Assembly: GCA_030388725.1 (NCBI GenBank)
Contig: CP128857.1
Coordinates: forward strand, 3,782,001-3,846,000
Reading direction: 5' to 3'
From: Prodigiosinella aquatilis
Lineage (GTDB): Bacteria > Pseudomonadota > Gammaproteobacteria > Enterobacterales > Enterobacteriaceae
DNA length: 64,000 nt
In this document: piece by piece, positions 9,295 through 18,572 of the stretch
How the letters are laid out: each line of letters starts with the position of its first letter
Position numbering within the stretch: position 1 is the first letter of the stretch
Made by a program: the position numbers and the translations under genes
Notes under the pieces: model-generated
Database searches by the model: none
The model's input: the letters and a program-made list of their open reading frames with translations, nothing else
Told to the model about the DNA's origin: nothing

Positions 9295-9681
9295 ATGGAA
9301 ATTACACATGTAGCACTTTGGACCCGTAACCTGGATGCGCAGGTCTTGTTCTGGCAGCAGGTTTTCGGCGGGAAAAGCAATGCACGGTATATTAGTCAGA
9401 ACCGGCCAGGGTTTGAATCACACTTCATCACCCTGACGCAAGGGCCAACTGTCGAACTGATGACATTGCCAGCACTTCCTCCAGCACCTGAATATCCAGA
9501 GTTCGTCGGATGGGCGCACATTGCAGTAGCCGTGGGTGCCAGTGAGGATGTAGATCGTTTAGCGGAGAATGCACGTCAGTGCGGCACGCTGCTTAGTCCT
9601 CCCCGTCTGACAGGTGACGGTTACTACGAGGCCGTCATCGCCGATCCGGATGGTAACCGTATAGAACTGGTGGCAAAGTAG
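9295..9681 (+). CDS. VOC-family (glyoxalase/bleomycin-resistance fold) protein
   Basis: This 128-residue protein is one complete vicinal-oxygen-chelate module. It begins MEITHVALWTRNLDAQVLFW with the conserved metal-ligand histidine in THVALW. It ends YYEAVIADPDGNRIELVAK, with the typical glutamate near the C-terminus, and a central GWAHIAVAVG strand supplies a further histidine. Members include lactoylglutathione lyases, epimerases and dioxygenases, and the reaction cannot be assigned. It has a good Shine-Dalgarno (CGGAG) seven bases upstream and follows the truncated phosphatase fragment closely. Confidence 0.8.
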   Translation: MEITHVALWTRNLDAQVLFWQQVFGGKSNARYISQNRPGFESHFITLTQGPTVELMTLPALPPAPEYPEFVGWAHIAVAVGASEDVDRLAENARQCGTLLSPPRLTGDGYYEAVIADPDGNRIELVAK

Positions 9682-10003
9682 AATACTGTAGATAAGCTGA
9701 CACACAGCTCCATCAGTATCAGCATAGTTGTCACCTCTTTTGAACATGAGCCAGAGGGCGATAGAGTGGCAGAAACCTATTTCCCCAGAACGAAAAGCCA
9801 GCGTGCTTTACTTTAATGAAGCTCTCACTCCGTTGTCCTGGATATACCGATGTCAAAAGGCAGTGTCCACTCCCCCTCAAATGTATCAAGCCTAAAAATT
9901 AATGAATTTTAGAATAAAAAGCAAGAATCGGGCTTACCGCTTACATTGAACATATGATATTAATAAATGTATTAACAATATCATCCCGTATTGGAATAAA
10001 AAG
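9682..10003. other. Intergenic region before the DUF1203 gene
   Basis: This stretch changes from mixed composition to strongly AT-rich toward 10000. A short 49-codon frame from ATG 9746 (begins MSQRAIEWQKPISPERKAS) was noticed but not recognised and lacks a good ribosome binding site. The text AGTGTCCACT near 9863 resembles IS3-family terminal sequence. No gene is called. Confidence 0.4.
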
Positions 10004-10507
10004 ATGTCTTATATAATTAAAGGGTTGAACGGAAGTGATTTCGAACATCTTTACGGTTTATCAGACCATAAACTGAAAGAGCATGGTGCGATCAGAATTA
10101 AAGTTGATAAGTCCCAAGCCTATCCTGACCGAATTTCATTGAGAGATATTCCTGTTGGAGAATATGCCATATTACTCAATCACACTTACCTGGATAGTCC
10201 GACGCCATATAGAGGGTCACATGCAACATTTATCTGGGAAGGGAAAAGTGAAGCGGCTATTTTAATCGATTGCATACCCGAAGTTATGAGTTCAAGAATT
10301 ATGTCATTACGTGCATTTGATAATAATGACATGATGATTGATGCAGAAATCGCATCTGATGAGGCGATTGAAGAAAACATATTAACATATTTTAGAAATA
10401 CTCAGATAAAATACATTCTTGCTCACAATGCTAAACAAGGCTGCTTTTCATGTCGAATTACCCGAAGTGATAGGCAAAACAACATTTTTAATGAAGGTGA
10501 AGCATGA
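10004..10507 (+). CDS. DUF1203 family protein
   Basis: The 167 residues show the DUF1203 pattern: YPDRISLRDIPVGEYAILLNHTYL in the middle, then SPTPYRGSHATFI. The C-terminal part is ILAHNAKQGCFSCRITR with the conserved His-Asn and Cys. The family has no established function. It overlaps the next gene by four bases (ATGA), so the two are translated together. The region is AT-rich compared with the core genome and is probably acquired. GGAAT precedes the ATG. Confidence 0.8.
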   Translation: MSYIIKGLNGSDFEHLYGLSDHKLKEHGAIRIKVDKSQAYPDRISLRDIPVGEYAILLNHTYLDSPTPYRGSHATFIWEGKSEAAILIDCIPEVMSSRIMSLRAFDNNDMMIDAEIASDEAIEENILTYFRNTQIKYILAHNAKQGCFSCRITRSDRQNNIFNEGEA

Positions 10508-11412
10508 GAACTTCAGATTATATTCGATTACTTTTTCTGGCTGCAATATGGGGAGCAAGTTTTCTATTTATGAGAGTGGCTGCACCAGCGTTTGGTGCAG
10601 TGAACACGGCTTTCTTAAGAGTTTTCTTTGGTTTAACGGGTCTCACTGTAATTCTTTTATTACTTAAATCTTCATTCCGTTTTGACGGTAAGTTTAAGTT
10701 TTCATTAATACTTGGCGTTATTAATTCAGGAGTGCCATTCTTTATGTACTGTTTGGCAGCCAGATGGCTACCGGCGGGATATTCAGCAATACTTAATGCC
10801 ACGACACCATTAATGGGAGTAATGATCGGATTTGCCTTTTTTGGTGAGAGGTTGACGGCAAAAAAATCGCTGGGGGTATTGCTGGGACTGGCAGGAATAA
10901 TAGTGATTACCACGGTAGGGGAAGTCAACTCCACCGACAGTGTCATTGCAGGCGTTATTGCGTGTTTGGTCGCGACAGGGTGTTACGGCGTGGCTGGATT
11001 TTTGACGCGTCGTTGGATATCAAACAGAGGCGGACTTGATCCTAAAATAGTCGCCTTTGGTAGCCAGATGGGCGCTACTCTATTTCTGCTGCCGTTCTTT
11101 TGCTGGTCAGTTGGCATGGGACCGGCAATCAACTGGTTTCAGGGATACGTGTGGGCAAGTGTGCTTGCGGTCGGTTTTATCTGTACTGCACTGGCTTATA
11201 TTCTCTATTTCAGACTGATAGCGGACATTGGCCCTCTACGTTCTTTAACGGTGACATTTCTAATTCCACCGTTCGCAATATTGTGGGGTTATCTTGCATT
11301 AGGCGAAACCATTACCAAAGGTTTTATCATCGGCTCATTAATTGTCTGTATTGCAGTATGGATGCTGGTGAGTCCAGAAAAGGCATATAAGATCATAAAA
11401 AGTGGTACTTGA
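10504..11412 (+). CDS. EamA/DMT-family permease
   Basis: The 302-residue inner-membrane protein has ten hydrophobic helices arranged as two EamA repeats. The first repeat opens YIRLLFLAAIWGASFLFMRV and contains LNATTPLMGVMIGF. The second ends FLIPPFAILWGYLALGETIT. Such RhaT/YdcZ-like proteins export amino acids, nucleosides or toxic small molecules; the substrate is not visible. The start overlaps the DUF1203 stop, and GAAGG in the end of that gene serves as ribosome binding site. The pair is separated by 576 bases from the following ABC genes. Confidence 0.85.
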   Translation: MRTSDYIRLLFLAAIWGASFLFMRVAAPAFGAVNTAFLRVFFGLTGLTVILLLLKSSFRFDGKFKFSLILGVINSGVPFFMYCLAARWLPAGYSAILNATTPLMGVMIGFAFFGERLTAKKSLGVLLGLAGIIVITTVGEVNSTDSVIAGVIACLVATGCYGVAGFLTRRWISNRGGLDPKIVAFGSQMGATLFLLPFFCWSVGMGPAINWFQGYVWASVLAVGFICTALAYILYFRLIADIGPLRSLTVTFLIPPFAILWGYLALGETITKGFIIGSLIVCIAVWMLVSPEKAYKIIKSGT

Positions 11413-11988
11413 TAGCTGATTTTTTAGCAACTTTACATAGATGACCCTGCCCAATAATAACGGACACAGTTCTAAGTAAGGTTCTTTATTTCATATTGTT
11501 TCGAGCTTAACCAACCATTGGCACTGTGCCGACGGTGACGGTTTCGTCAATTTCAATATAACCGAACACCACATCTTTTATTACCTGTCTGCTGGCGCAT
11601 CGAGGCAACAGCTTTGCACTTGTGAGGTAGCGTTAATACGTTACCACAAGCGCGCTGCCGTGGTGATCAGGAAAAACAGGCCGCATAAATTAACCAAAGT
11701 AAACAACTTCATTAACATTTACTAACCTATTTTGTATACATGCAAACATATTCGCTAGCACAAACGTGATATATCGCACTCTTTATTATCAAACAATAAC
11801 CTAATTTTAACATCAGCCACATAATTCACCTTTTCTCTTGGTACCGCTATCCATACTGCATGCCATCAGACTGCGGATCTCAGTGATCGCCGTCTTCACG
11901 CTTTTGGTTATTTTGATGTGTATAGCTGGGCAATGACAAACCACTCAACTGACTTGGACTTACCTAATAAAATCCAACGGAGAGAAAT
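11413..11988. other. Intergenic region with IS3-type debris, before the sugar ABC operon
   Basis: At 11462-11483 lies GGACACAGTTCTAAGTAAGG, which matches 19 of 22 bases with 22581-22602, where clear IS3-family transposase remains follow. On the minus strand next to it is a short stretch readable as VFGYIEIDETV, weakly like an IS3 OrfB end. A 23-codon hydrophobic minus-strand frame (MKLFTLVNLCGLFFLITTA) lies at about 11639-11710, without a clear ribosome binding site. The right part holds the promoter of the ABC operon. Confidence 0.45.
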
Positions 11989-13215
11989 ATGACATCGACA
12001 TCATCTCAATTAAAAGAAAACCTGAAATGCGTTGTAGCACGTCGTGAACGCCGCCCGAATCGACGTATCCACCTCATCAGCACCTATGTTGCTCTGATGG
12101 GTCTTGGTGTCGCCAGTTGTGCTCAAGCAGCCATTTCAGCAGCCGATTTTACTCCCGACTTTAGCGCAATGAGCCAGTTGCACGCCATTGTCAAAAAAGG
12201 CTCGGGGAAAATTGGTGTGATCCTCCCTGAGACCACCACGTCGGCTCGTTATACCTCGTTTGACCAGCCTTACCTGGAACAGGCATTTAAAACAGCGGGG
12301 TTAACCCCGGATCAATATATGATCAGTAACGCCCAAGGCAGTGAGGCCACCCAGCTTACCCAAGCGCAATCAGATATCGCGCAAGGTGCCAGCGTTTTGT
12401 TAATTGACCCCATATCATCGGGCGGTGGCGCTGCTATCGAGCAATATGCCAAAGCCCATGGCGTGCCGGTAATTGACTATGACCGCATCACACTCGGCGG
12501 CAATCGCGCCTACTATGTGAGCTTTAACAACGTGGAGGTCGGAAAACTCATTGGTAAAGGTCTCGAACAGTGCATTACGGATTGGCAGATCAAAAAACCG
12601 CACGTTTTAGTGATGAGCGGTGCGCCAACGGATAACAATGCCACCTTGTTCCACAATGGTTATATGAGCGTCTTGCAGCCCAAATTTAAATCAAGTGCTT
12701 ATGTGAACGTCGGCGAACCCGCTGGCAGTTGGGACCCAGCGGTTGCTCAAACCACCTTCCAGCAACAGTTTACTGCGCACCCGGAGATGAATGCGGTGGT
12801 CACCCCCAATGATGGCAATGCCAACGCGGTAATCGCCTATCTGAAAACCCTAAAAGTGCCGCCACATGCCTTCCCTACTACAGGCCAAGATGCGACCTTA
12901 ACGGGGATCAAAAACATTATTACCGGTTATCAATGTGGCACCGTCTACAAACCTATCTACCTGGAAGCGCAAGCGGCGGCAGCGTTGGCGATCTATCTGC
13001 GTGCGGGGATGCAACCACCCAAAAGTTTAGTCAATGGTAAAACGCTTGACTCGAAAACCGGCAAGTCCGTGCCATCGGTTTTAGCCTCACCGATTTGGGT
13101 CACGCCAAGCAACGTCAAAAGCACAGTAATAAAAGATGGCTTTGTCAAAGCAGCCAAACTGTGCCAAGGAGAAGGAATGGCAAAAGCTTGCCAAAATGCA
13201 CAAATCAACCCATAG
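11989..13215 (+). CDS. Sugar ABC transporter periplasmic binding protein (XylF/RbsB-like)
   Basis: This 408-residue precursor has a long N-terminal region (about 46 residues) ending in a signal-peptide-like core, STYVALMGLGVASCAQAA. The mature part is a type I periplasmic sugar-binding fold: KIGVILPETTTSARYTSFDQPYLEQAF, GASVLLIDPISSGGGAAIEQYAK, VIDYDRITLGGNRAYYVSFNN, and TPNDGNANAVIAYLK. These match D-xylose- and multiple-sugar-binding proteins. It is followed seven bases later by a fused ATPase-permease gene, which should be its transport partner. GGAGAG lies five bases before the ATG. The sugar is not certain; xylose or a related pentose is the best guess. Confidence 0.85.
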   Translation: MTSTSSQLKENLKCVVARRERRPNRRIHLISTYVALMGLGVASCAQAAISAADFTPDFSAMSQLHAIVKKGSGKIGVILPETTTSARYTSFDQPYLEQAFKTAGLTPDQYMISNAQGSEATQLTQAQSDIAQGASVLLIDPISSGGGAAIEQYAKAHGVPVIDYDRITLGGNRAYYVSFNNVEVGKLIGKGLEQCITDWQIKKPHVLVMSGAPTDNNATLFHNGYMSVLQPKFKSSAYVNVGEPAGSWDPAVAQTTFQQQFTAHPEMNAVVTPNDGNANAVIAYLKTLKVPPHAFPTTGQDATLTGIKNIITGYQCGTVYKPIYLEAQAAAALAIYLRAGMQPPKSLVNGKTLDSKTGKSVPSVLASPIWVTPSNVKSTVIKDGFVKAAKLCQGEGMAKACQNAQINP

Positions 13216-13222
13216 GGGCCTT

Positions 13223-15295
13223 ATGCAAAACACAACACAACACCTAAGCGCCGCCCCATTATTGCAGATCCGAGGGTTAGAAAAGCGCTTTGGCGCGGTG
13301 CAAGCGTTAATCGGCGTTGATTTAGATGTACCACTGGGGCAGGTCACTGCCCTGGTCGGTGACAATGGGGCGGGTAAATCGGTATTAGTTAAATCCATTG
13401 CCGGGATCCATGAGGCCGATGGCGGCGAGATCCGCTGGCAAGGTGAAGCGGTGAGAATCCGCTCACCACGCGATTCAGCCCAATTAGGCATTGAGGTGGT
13501 CTATCAAGATCTGGCATTGTGCGACAATTTAGATGTGGTACAAAATATGTTCCTTGGCCGCGAGCGATTATATGGGCGACTGCTCAATGAAGATGCCATG
13601 GAACGTGAAGCCGCCGAGACCTTATCAAGCCTGCGCGTGACCACGCTGCGCTCGATTCGCCAACCGGTTGCATCGCTTTCCGGCGGGCAGCGCCAATCGA
13701 TAGCGGTCGCCAAAGCAGTGATGTGGAACTCTAAGTTGGTGATTTTAGATGAACCCACCGCAGCGCTGGGGGTGGCACAGACCGGTCAAGTCCTCGAACT
13801 CGTGCGCCGCTTAGCCGACCAAGGGCTGGCGGTACTGATGATTTCGCATAATCTTAATGATGTGTTCGCGGTGGCCGATCGCATTGCGGTGCTGCGTTTA
13901 GGGCAGATGGTGGGCGAAGGCCCTGCTAAAAGCTTTGACACGCAGCGGGTGGTGGAACTGATGACCACCGGACAAAGCGATCACCTTGTCACTGCAAATG
14001 CAACATCGTCGGCCGCGCCATCAATTGCGGTAGAAAACGCCAAACGACAGGCAAGCCAGGCACATGCCGCTGCTGTTATCGGTAATACCGAAGCGGACAC
14101 ATTAGGTAACTATCTCAAAGCGGTGTGGGCGAAGGTTCTTGCAGGTCAAAGCGGCGTATTACCCGTACTACTGGGGATGATCCTCATCGCGGCTATCTTT
14201 CAATCTCAAAATGATAAGTTCCTCTCCTCTGGCAATTTAGTGAATTTATTGGTCCAAGGTGCGGTGTTTATGCTGATTGGGATGGGCGAAGTGTTCATCT
14301 TGATTTTGGGGGAGATTGACTTATCACTGGGGTTTGTCGCTGGGATTGGCGCCACGGTCGCCACGGTGTTAGTGCAGCCTTCAGTTGGCTGGAATTGGCC
14401 GTCGGCAGTTATCGCTGCATTGTGTGTCAGCGGTGCTTTAGGGGCGCTGCAAGGAATTTTGATCACGCGCTTAAGACTCCCCTCTTTTGTGGTTACGCTC
14501 TCTGGATTACTGGGCTTTCAAGGGTTGATGATTCAGCTCCTCGGCACCGGGGGGACGATTCCCATCAACAGTGAAGTGATCAATAACTTTGCCAATGGCA
14601 CCCTCACCCCACAGGTGGGTTGGGTGGTGACTATTGCGATCATCCTCATTTTCAGCGTATCCACCCTGCGTCGTGATAGCCTACGCCGTGCCAGTGGCTT
14701 AGTTGCACCACCTGCTGGACTATCTTGGCTAAAAATCGCCGCAGCCATCTTGGCTGGACTGGTTTTAATGCTGATTTCTAACGCCGATCGCGGCATTCCC
14801 CGTTTCCCTATTAATGGCATGCCCTGGGTCATTCCCATTGTATTTGTGGTGTTATGTGCTTGGGCGGTGCTGCTGGGAAAACTACGCTTTGGTCGCTATT
14901 TATATGCCATTGGTGGTAATGCTGAAGCTGCACGCAGAGCGGGAATTAATCTGGCGAAAATCAGACTGTTAGCATTCACATTGGCCGCAGTTACTGCCGG
15001 CATTGGCGGCATTATCTACGCTTCGCGCTTGCGCTCAATCTCAACCAGCTTTGATGGTGGTACGATCGTCTTATATGTGGTGGCTACAGCCGTCATCGGC
15101 GGCACAAGCCTGTTTGGAGGACGCGGCCATCCACTGCATGCAGTATTAGGTGGCGTTGTGATTGCAGCCATTGTCAACGGGATGGCACTACTGGGTTTGC
15201 CGGCCGCCGTTCAACTGATGGCAACCGCAGTGGTATTGTTAGCGGCTATTACGGTGGATGTGGTGGTGCGCCGGCGCGGTGAAACATCGCGTTAA
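13223..15295 (+). CDS. Fused ABC sugar transporter: ATPase domain joined to permease domain
   Basis: The start is placed at ATG 13223, seven bases after the previous stop; an upstream in-frame start at 13136 lies inside the binding-protein gene. Residues 1 to about 260 are one sugar-type ATPase with Walker A GDNGAGKSV (46-54), signature LSGGQRQS (152-159) and Walker B VILDEPTAAL (about 174). Residues about 310-690 are a BPD_transp_2 permease of the XylH/RbsC type with LILGEIDLSLGFVAGIGA and AVIGGTSLFGGRGHP. Enterobacterial sugar importers normally use separate genes and a double-length ATPase. Here one ATPase half and the permease form a single 690-residue chain. Two chains would make a full transporter. 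Confidence 0.88.
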   Translation: MQNTTQHLSAAPLLQIRGLEKRFGAVQALIGVDLDVPLGQVTALVGDNGAGKSVLVKSIAGIHEADGGEIRWQGEAVRIRSPRDSAQLGIEVVYQDLALCDNLDVVQNMFLGRERLYGRLLNEDAMEREAAETLSSLRVTTLRSIRQPVASLSGGQRQSIAVAKAVMWNSKLVILDEPTAALGVAQTGQVLELVRRLADQGLAVLMISHNLNDVFAVADRIAVLRLGQMVGEGPAKSFDTQRVVELMTTGQSDHLVTANATSSAAPSIAVENAKRQASQAHAAAVIGNTEADTLGNYLKAVWAKVLAGQSGVLPVLLGMILIAAIFQSQNDKFLSSGNLVNLLVQGAVFMLIGMGEVFILILGEIDLSLGFVAGIGATVATVLVQPSVGWNWPSAVIAALCVSGALGALQGILITRLRLPSFVVTLSGLLGFQGLMIQLLGTGGTIPINSEVINNFANGTLTPQVGWVVTIAIILIFSVSTLRRDSLRRASGLVAPPAGLSWLKIAAAILAGLVLMLISNADRGIPRFPINGMPWVIPIVFVVLCAWAVLLGKLRFGRYLYAIGGNAEAARRAGINLAKIRLLAFTLAAVTAGIGGIIYASRLRSISTSFDGGTIVLYVVATAVIGGTSLFGGRGHPLHAVLGGVVIAAIVNGMALLGLPAAVQLMATAVVLLAAITVDVVVRRRGETSR

Positions 15296-15655
15296 CGAAG
15301 CCTACTCAAAGTAGCTTGGCATCATCCTTTATTTGAGCGGGAATTCCCGGAGAAAATACAATACCTACAGATAGACGGATTAAGCAGAAGTAAACATTAA
15401 CTTTCCAGGGCAACAGGTCGCGTGCACGGTTAGCAGGCCAGTCTCAACGGCCAAATCAACGAACTGTTGCCCTACGCCGAAAAATAGCTTTAGCTAATCT
15501 CTGCCAGTCTATAACGTTACTTCATTAACACAATGTGAATTCACCACCTGGTTATTTTTAACTCGGCTCAATTCGGGAAAAAAGTCAAAAAACCCGACAT
15601 TACTAATTAAGCGTTATATTTAATTCAGGGGCAAGTCATCAATATAAATGCGTAC
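15296..15655. other. Intergenic region between convergent genes
   Basis: This 360-base region lies between the fused ABC gene and the convergent LysR-type gene. At 15450-15487 a short frame reads ASLNGQINELLPYAEK before a stop, weakly like the end of an IS66-type transposase, too short to call. The last 100 bases are AT-rich. No clear terminator was found. Confidence 0.4.
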
Positions 15656-16552
15656 TTATAAATATTCTTCAATCCACGTTGAGAAAGCCTGGAATCTCGA
15701 CCTTTTTTCATGACCTTTAGGACAAATAAGATCATACCCAAGCCCTGACGGTACACGCTCAAAGGGGGCGATCAGCTCACCACTATCTAAATAGGGCTTA
15801 ATAAGGCAATAACGTCCCATTGCAATACCCATTGATTTCTTTGTTGCAACCATAGTTAACTCTTCATGATTGAAGACATATTTTTTTTTGAGAATATTGA
15901 CATCACGATCAGTTTTTCTTAACCAATGTTGCCACTCAGCAAGTGGAGAAAGAAATTCTAACGATTCTGTGCAATGTAAAAAACAAGCTTCATGCAACCT
16001 GGAATCGTCTTTGAAAAACGCTAGTTTCTCTGCATATTCAGATGTACAAACGGGTGTCAAATATTCGTCAAATAGCCTGCGATGATAAAAGTCAGCATGT
16101 CTGGCATTTCCATAATAAATAGCCAAATCCACGGGCTGGTTTTGAAAGTCCAACTTACTTGCTTTCACCCGGATTTTGACGTCGAGTTGGGGATAAAGTT
16201 GTTGAAAAATAGGTAATCGAGGAACTAGCCATAAGTGCGCGAATGTTGGAGCGACGCCAATATATAACTCGCCGCTGAGCTCGTTGAAGCGAATATCGTC
16301 TATTTCAGAAAAAAGATTCTCAAGCGAATGAGTTAATGCCACCCAAACACGCCGACCTTCTTCAGTTAACTCCAGTTTTCGAGTCAAACGTACAAATAAT
16401 TTAAACCCCAAATCTTGTTCTATTTTTTTGATTCTCTGGCTCACGGCACCTTGCGTTAGGCACAGCTCTTCTGCGGCTAATGTAAAGCTTAAAAACTTTG
16501 CGACGACACTAAATGTGTACAAATTTGCAAGTAAATGTTGCTTATGTTCCAT
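15656..16552 (-). CDS. LysR-family transcriptional regulator, DsdC-like
   Basis: From the ATG at 16552 the protein has 298 residues. The N-terminal helix-turn-helix (FTLAAEELCLTQGAVSQRIKKIEQDLGFKLFVRLTRKLELTEEG) and the following LSGELYIGVAPTFAHLWLVP and DLAIYYGNARHADFYHRRLFDEYLTPVC closely follow the layout of E. coli DsdC, the D-serine deaminase activator. The upstream in-frame start at 16582 lies inside a duplicated 50-base segment and is less likely. No D-serine deaminase gene is adjacent. The regulator may instead serve the sugar-acid/PTS genes beginning at 17250, which lie on the other side of an insertion scar. Confidence 0.82.
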   Translation of the reverse strand: MEHKQHLLANLYTFSVVAKFLSFTLAAEELCLTQGAVSQRIKKIEQDLGFKLFVRLTRKLELTEEGRRVWVALTHSLENLFSEIDDIRFNELSGELYIGVAPTFAHLWLVPRLPIFQQLYPQLDVKIRVKASKLDFQNQPVDLAIYYGNARHADFYHRRLFDEYLTPVCTSEYAEKLAFFKDDSRLHEACFLHCTESLEFLSPLAEWQHWLRKTDRDVNILKKKYVFNHEELTMVATKKSMGIAMGRYCLIKPYLDSGELIAPFERVPSGLGYDLICPKGHEKRSRFQAFSTWIEEYL

Positions 16553-16578
16553 TGTTGATGTCTGCCCTAGAGTAAGAA

Positions 16579-16804
16579 TCAAGATAGTGGCTACTTCAGT
16601 TGATTTACGCGTCCCCTGGCTAACATTCTGAATAATACGCTTCGCGGTCTCATGTACCCCGTCGATTTAATAACACCGTGCCTTCCCCACAATGCCAACT
16701 ACTCCAGGACCACACAGCGATGATCACTGTGCCTGCGCTCTTCGGTAAGTGTCAAGATAGTTGATAACCCCAGTTGATTTACGCGTCCTGCCTGACCAGC
16801 ATTC
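16579..16804. repeat. Two direct copies of a roughly 50-base sequence
   Basis: Copy A is at 16579-16628 and copy B at 16752-16804. Both contain TCAAGATAGT, then AGTTGATTTACGCGTC, then CATTC, with differences between. Copy A directly abuts the start of the LysR-type gene. The spacing (about 173 bases) and loss of intact genes around them suggest remains of an inserted element or a duplicated end. Confidence 0.6.
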
Positions 16805-17249
16805 CAGATGGAAAACTGCCAGCAAATCGTTGGCTGTTACCGACCTGCGTGACTCTACCATCCATTCTTCGTGCCACACGTAAATCAGCAGATTACGCGG
16901 AATACCTGAAACGCAACCGTTCCGTGCACAGCTATCTCAGACGACGTATGAAACACTTCCGCTCCGGCAACAAACCATAACCCCATCTTTTCAGCTTCTC
17001 GGGTCAGCCGCTGGTTGATGCCCTGTCGAATGATCAGGAGAGAAGAAAATTATTCATCACGGTTCATAGGGGAATGTATGAAAAACAGCCACAGCCAAGA
17101 GATGTTCTCATGCGGTGTCAACGACCCTGGCGCTAAAAAAGATACGCATTAGTTGAACTAATAGATAACGACGCATATTTGGTTTGTTAAATAACTTTAG
17201 CTGCCATGAAATACTCAAATTCTACATCTACGAACCTGAGGAACTATAC
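16629..17249. other. Scar region between the LysR-type gene and the GH4 gene
   Basis: No intact gene was recognised. A 68-codon plus-strand frame (16774-16980) ends YAEYLKRNRSVHSYLRRRMKHFRSGNKP, a strongly basic tail that looks protein-like and may be the last part of a lost gene. It begins inside direct-repeat copy B. The segment is less AT-rich than the sugar island to its right. The final 100 bases hold the promoter and ribosome binding site of the GH4 gene. Confidence 0.4.
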
Positions 17250-18572
17250 ATGGCAAAACAATTAAAAATAGTCGTTATCGGTGGTGGTTCTAGTTATACG
17301 CCTGAGTTAATTGAAGGGTTATTAAAGCGCAAGAATGAATTACCAATTAAAGAGTTATGGTTAGTAGATATTGAGGAGGGCCGTGAGAAAGTTAATATTA
17401 TTGCGGGACTCGCTCGTCGTATGATTAAAAAAGCCGGGGAGAATATAGAGGTCAAGGTAACACTTGATCGCCGCCCTGCATTGGAAAACGCTGATTTTGT
17501 CTGTTCACAATTTCGAGCTGGTTGCCTTGAAGGACGGATAAGAGATGAACGTATCTCACTAAAATATGGAATGATTGGCCAGGAAACTAATGGGCTAGGT
17601 GGTTTTGCAAACGCATGTCGTACTATTCCGATTGCACTAGACATATGTAAAGATATGGAAGAACTATGCCCTGATGCCTGGCTTTTAAATTTCACAAACC
17701 CGTCAGGCATCGTGACCGAAGCCATACTTAAGCACACGAAAATAAACGCCATTGGCTTGTGCAACGTGCCAGTTATTATGCAAAAGGGAATTGCAAAACT
17801 TCTGAATGCAAACGAAGAAGATTTTATTATGCAAGTTGCAGGCCTTAACCATTTGATTTGGGCGCGGAAGATTTTATACAAAGGACACAATAAAATCGAC
17901 TTTATTGCACAAGAAATACTTAATGGTAAAGACTATCTAGTTCCCAGTAATATTCCAAAATTCGATTGGCCACGGCAGTTAATTGAGAACATGGGAATGA
18001 TCCCATGTGCATACTTGCGTTACTACTATATGAGTCAGGATATCCTGCAGCAGGAAAAGCGTGAAGCCAATAATGAAGGAACACGTGGTGAAGTAGTCAA
18101 AGAGGTGGAAAAACGGTTGTTCGATATCTATAAAAATCCAGAACTAGCGGACAAACCCAAAGAGCTCGAAAAACGTGGTGGCCAATATTATTCCGAAGCC
18201 GCTTGCGAACTGATGGCTTCTATCTATAACGATAAACGGACCATCATGCACGTAAATACTCGAAACAAAGGTACAATTCAGGGATTACCAGACGATTGTG
18301 TTGTAGAAGTCAGTTCAGTTATAACCCAAAGTGGCCCACTACCACTGAACGTTGAACCATTCCCTTCTGACACATTACGTTTGATTCAATTAATGAAAGA
18401 ATTCGAATCACTCACGGTTAGCGCAGCGGTGAATGGAAACCTGAATGATGCTAAAAGAGCATTAATTCTAAATCCAATCGTTATTACCGGCAGCGTGCTT
18501 GATGAAGCCCTAAATGAAACAATTAGGTCAAACCTGGATTTTATGCCTCAATTTCATTGGATTTCCGAATAG
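17250..18572 (+). CDS. GH4 family 6-phospho-beta-glucosidase (CelF/LicH-like)
   Basis: The 440-residue enzyme starts at ATG 17250, preceded by GAGG six bases upstream; a longer frame from 17184 lacks a ribosome binding site. It begins with an NAD-binding motif, KIVVIGGGSSYTPELIEG. It continues with NFTNPSGIVTEAILKH, the metal-ligand cysteine in IGLCNVP and the histidine in VAGLNHLIW, all hallmarks of family 4 glycosidases that need NAD+ and Mn2+. These cleave 6-phospho-disaccharides made by PTS uptake. The cellobiose-type PTS genes that follow fit this role. The gene is AT-rich, unlike the core genome, and was probably acquired with its neighbours. Confidence 0.88.
   Translation: MAKQLKIVVIGGGSSYTPELIEGLLKRKNELPIKELWLVDIEEGREKVNIIAGLARRMIKKAGENIEVKVTLDRRPALENADFVCSQFRAGCLEGRIRDERISLKYGMIGQETNGLGGFANACRTIPIALDICKDMEELCPDAWLLNFTNPSGIVTEAILKHTKINAIGLCNVPVIMQKGIAKLLNANEEDFIMQVAGLNHLIWARKILYKGHNKIDFIAQEILNGKDYLVPSNIPKFDWPRQLIENMGMIPCAYLRYYYMSQDILQQEKREANNEGTRGEVVKEVEKRLFDIYKNPELADKPKELEKRGGQYYSEAACELMASIYNDKRTIMHVNTRNKGTIQGLPDDCVVEVSSVITQSGPLPLNVEPFPSDTLRLIQLMKEFESLTVSAAVNGNLNDAKRALILNPIVITGSVLDEALNETIRSNLDFMPQFHWISE

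Noticed and set aside
11639..11710. 23-residue hydrophobic peptide gene on the minus strand
   Set aside because: It resembles a small membrane peptide but has no clear ribosome binding site and lies in IS-like debris.
13136..13222. Upstream extension of the fused ABC gene
   Set aside because: The extension overlaps the end of the binding-protein gene in another frame. ATG 13223 begins just before the conserved ATPase start and is correctly placed after the previous stop.
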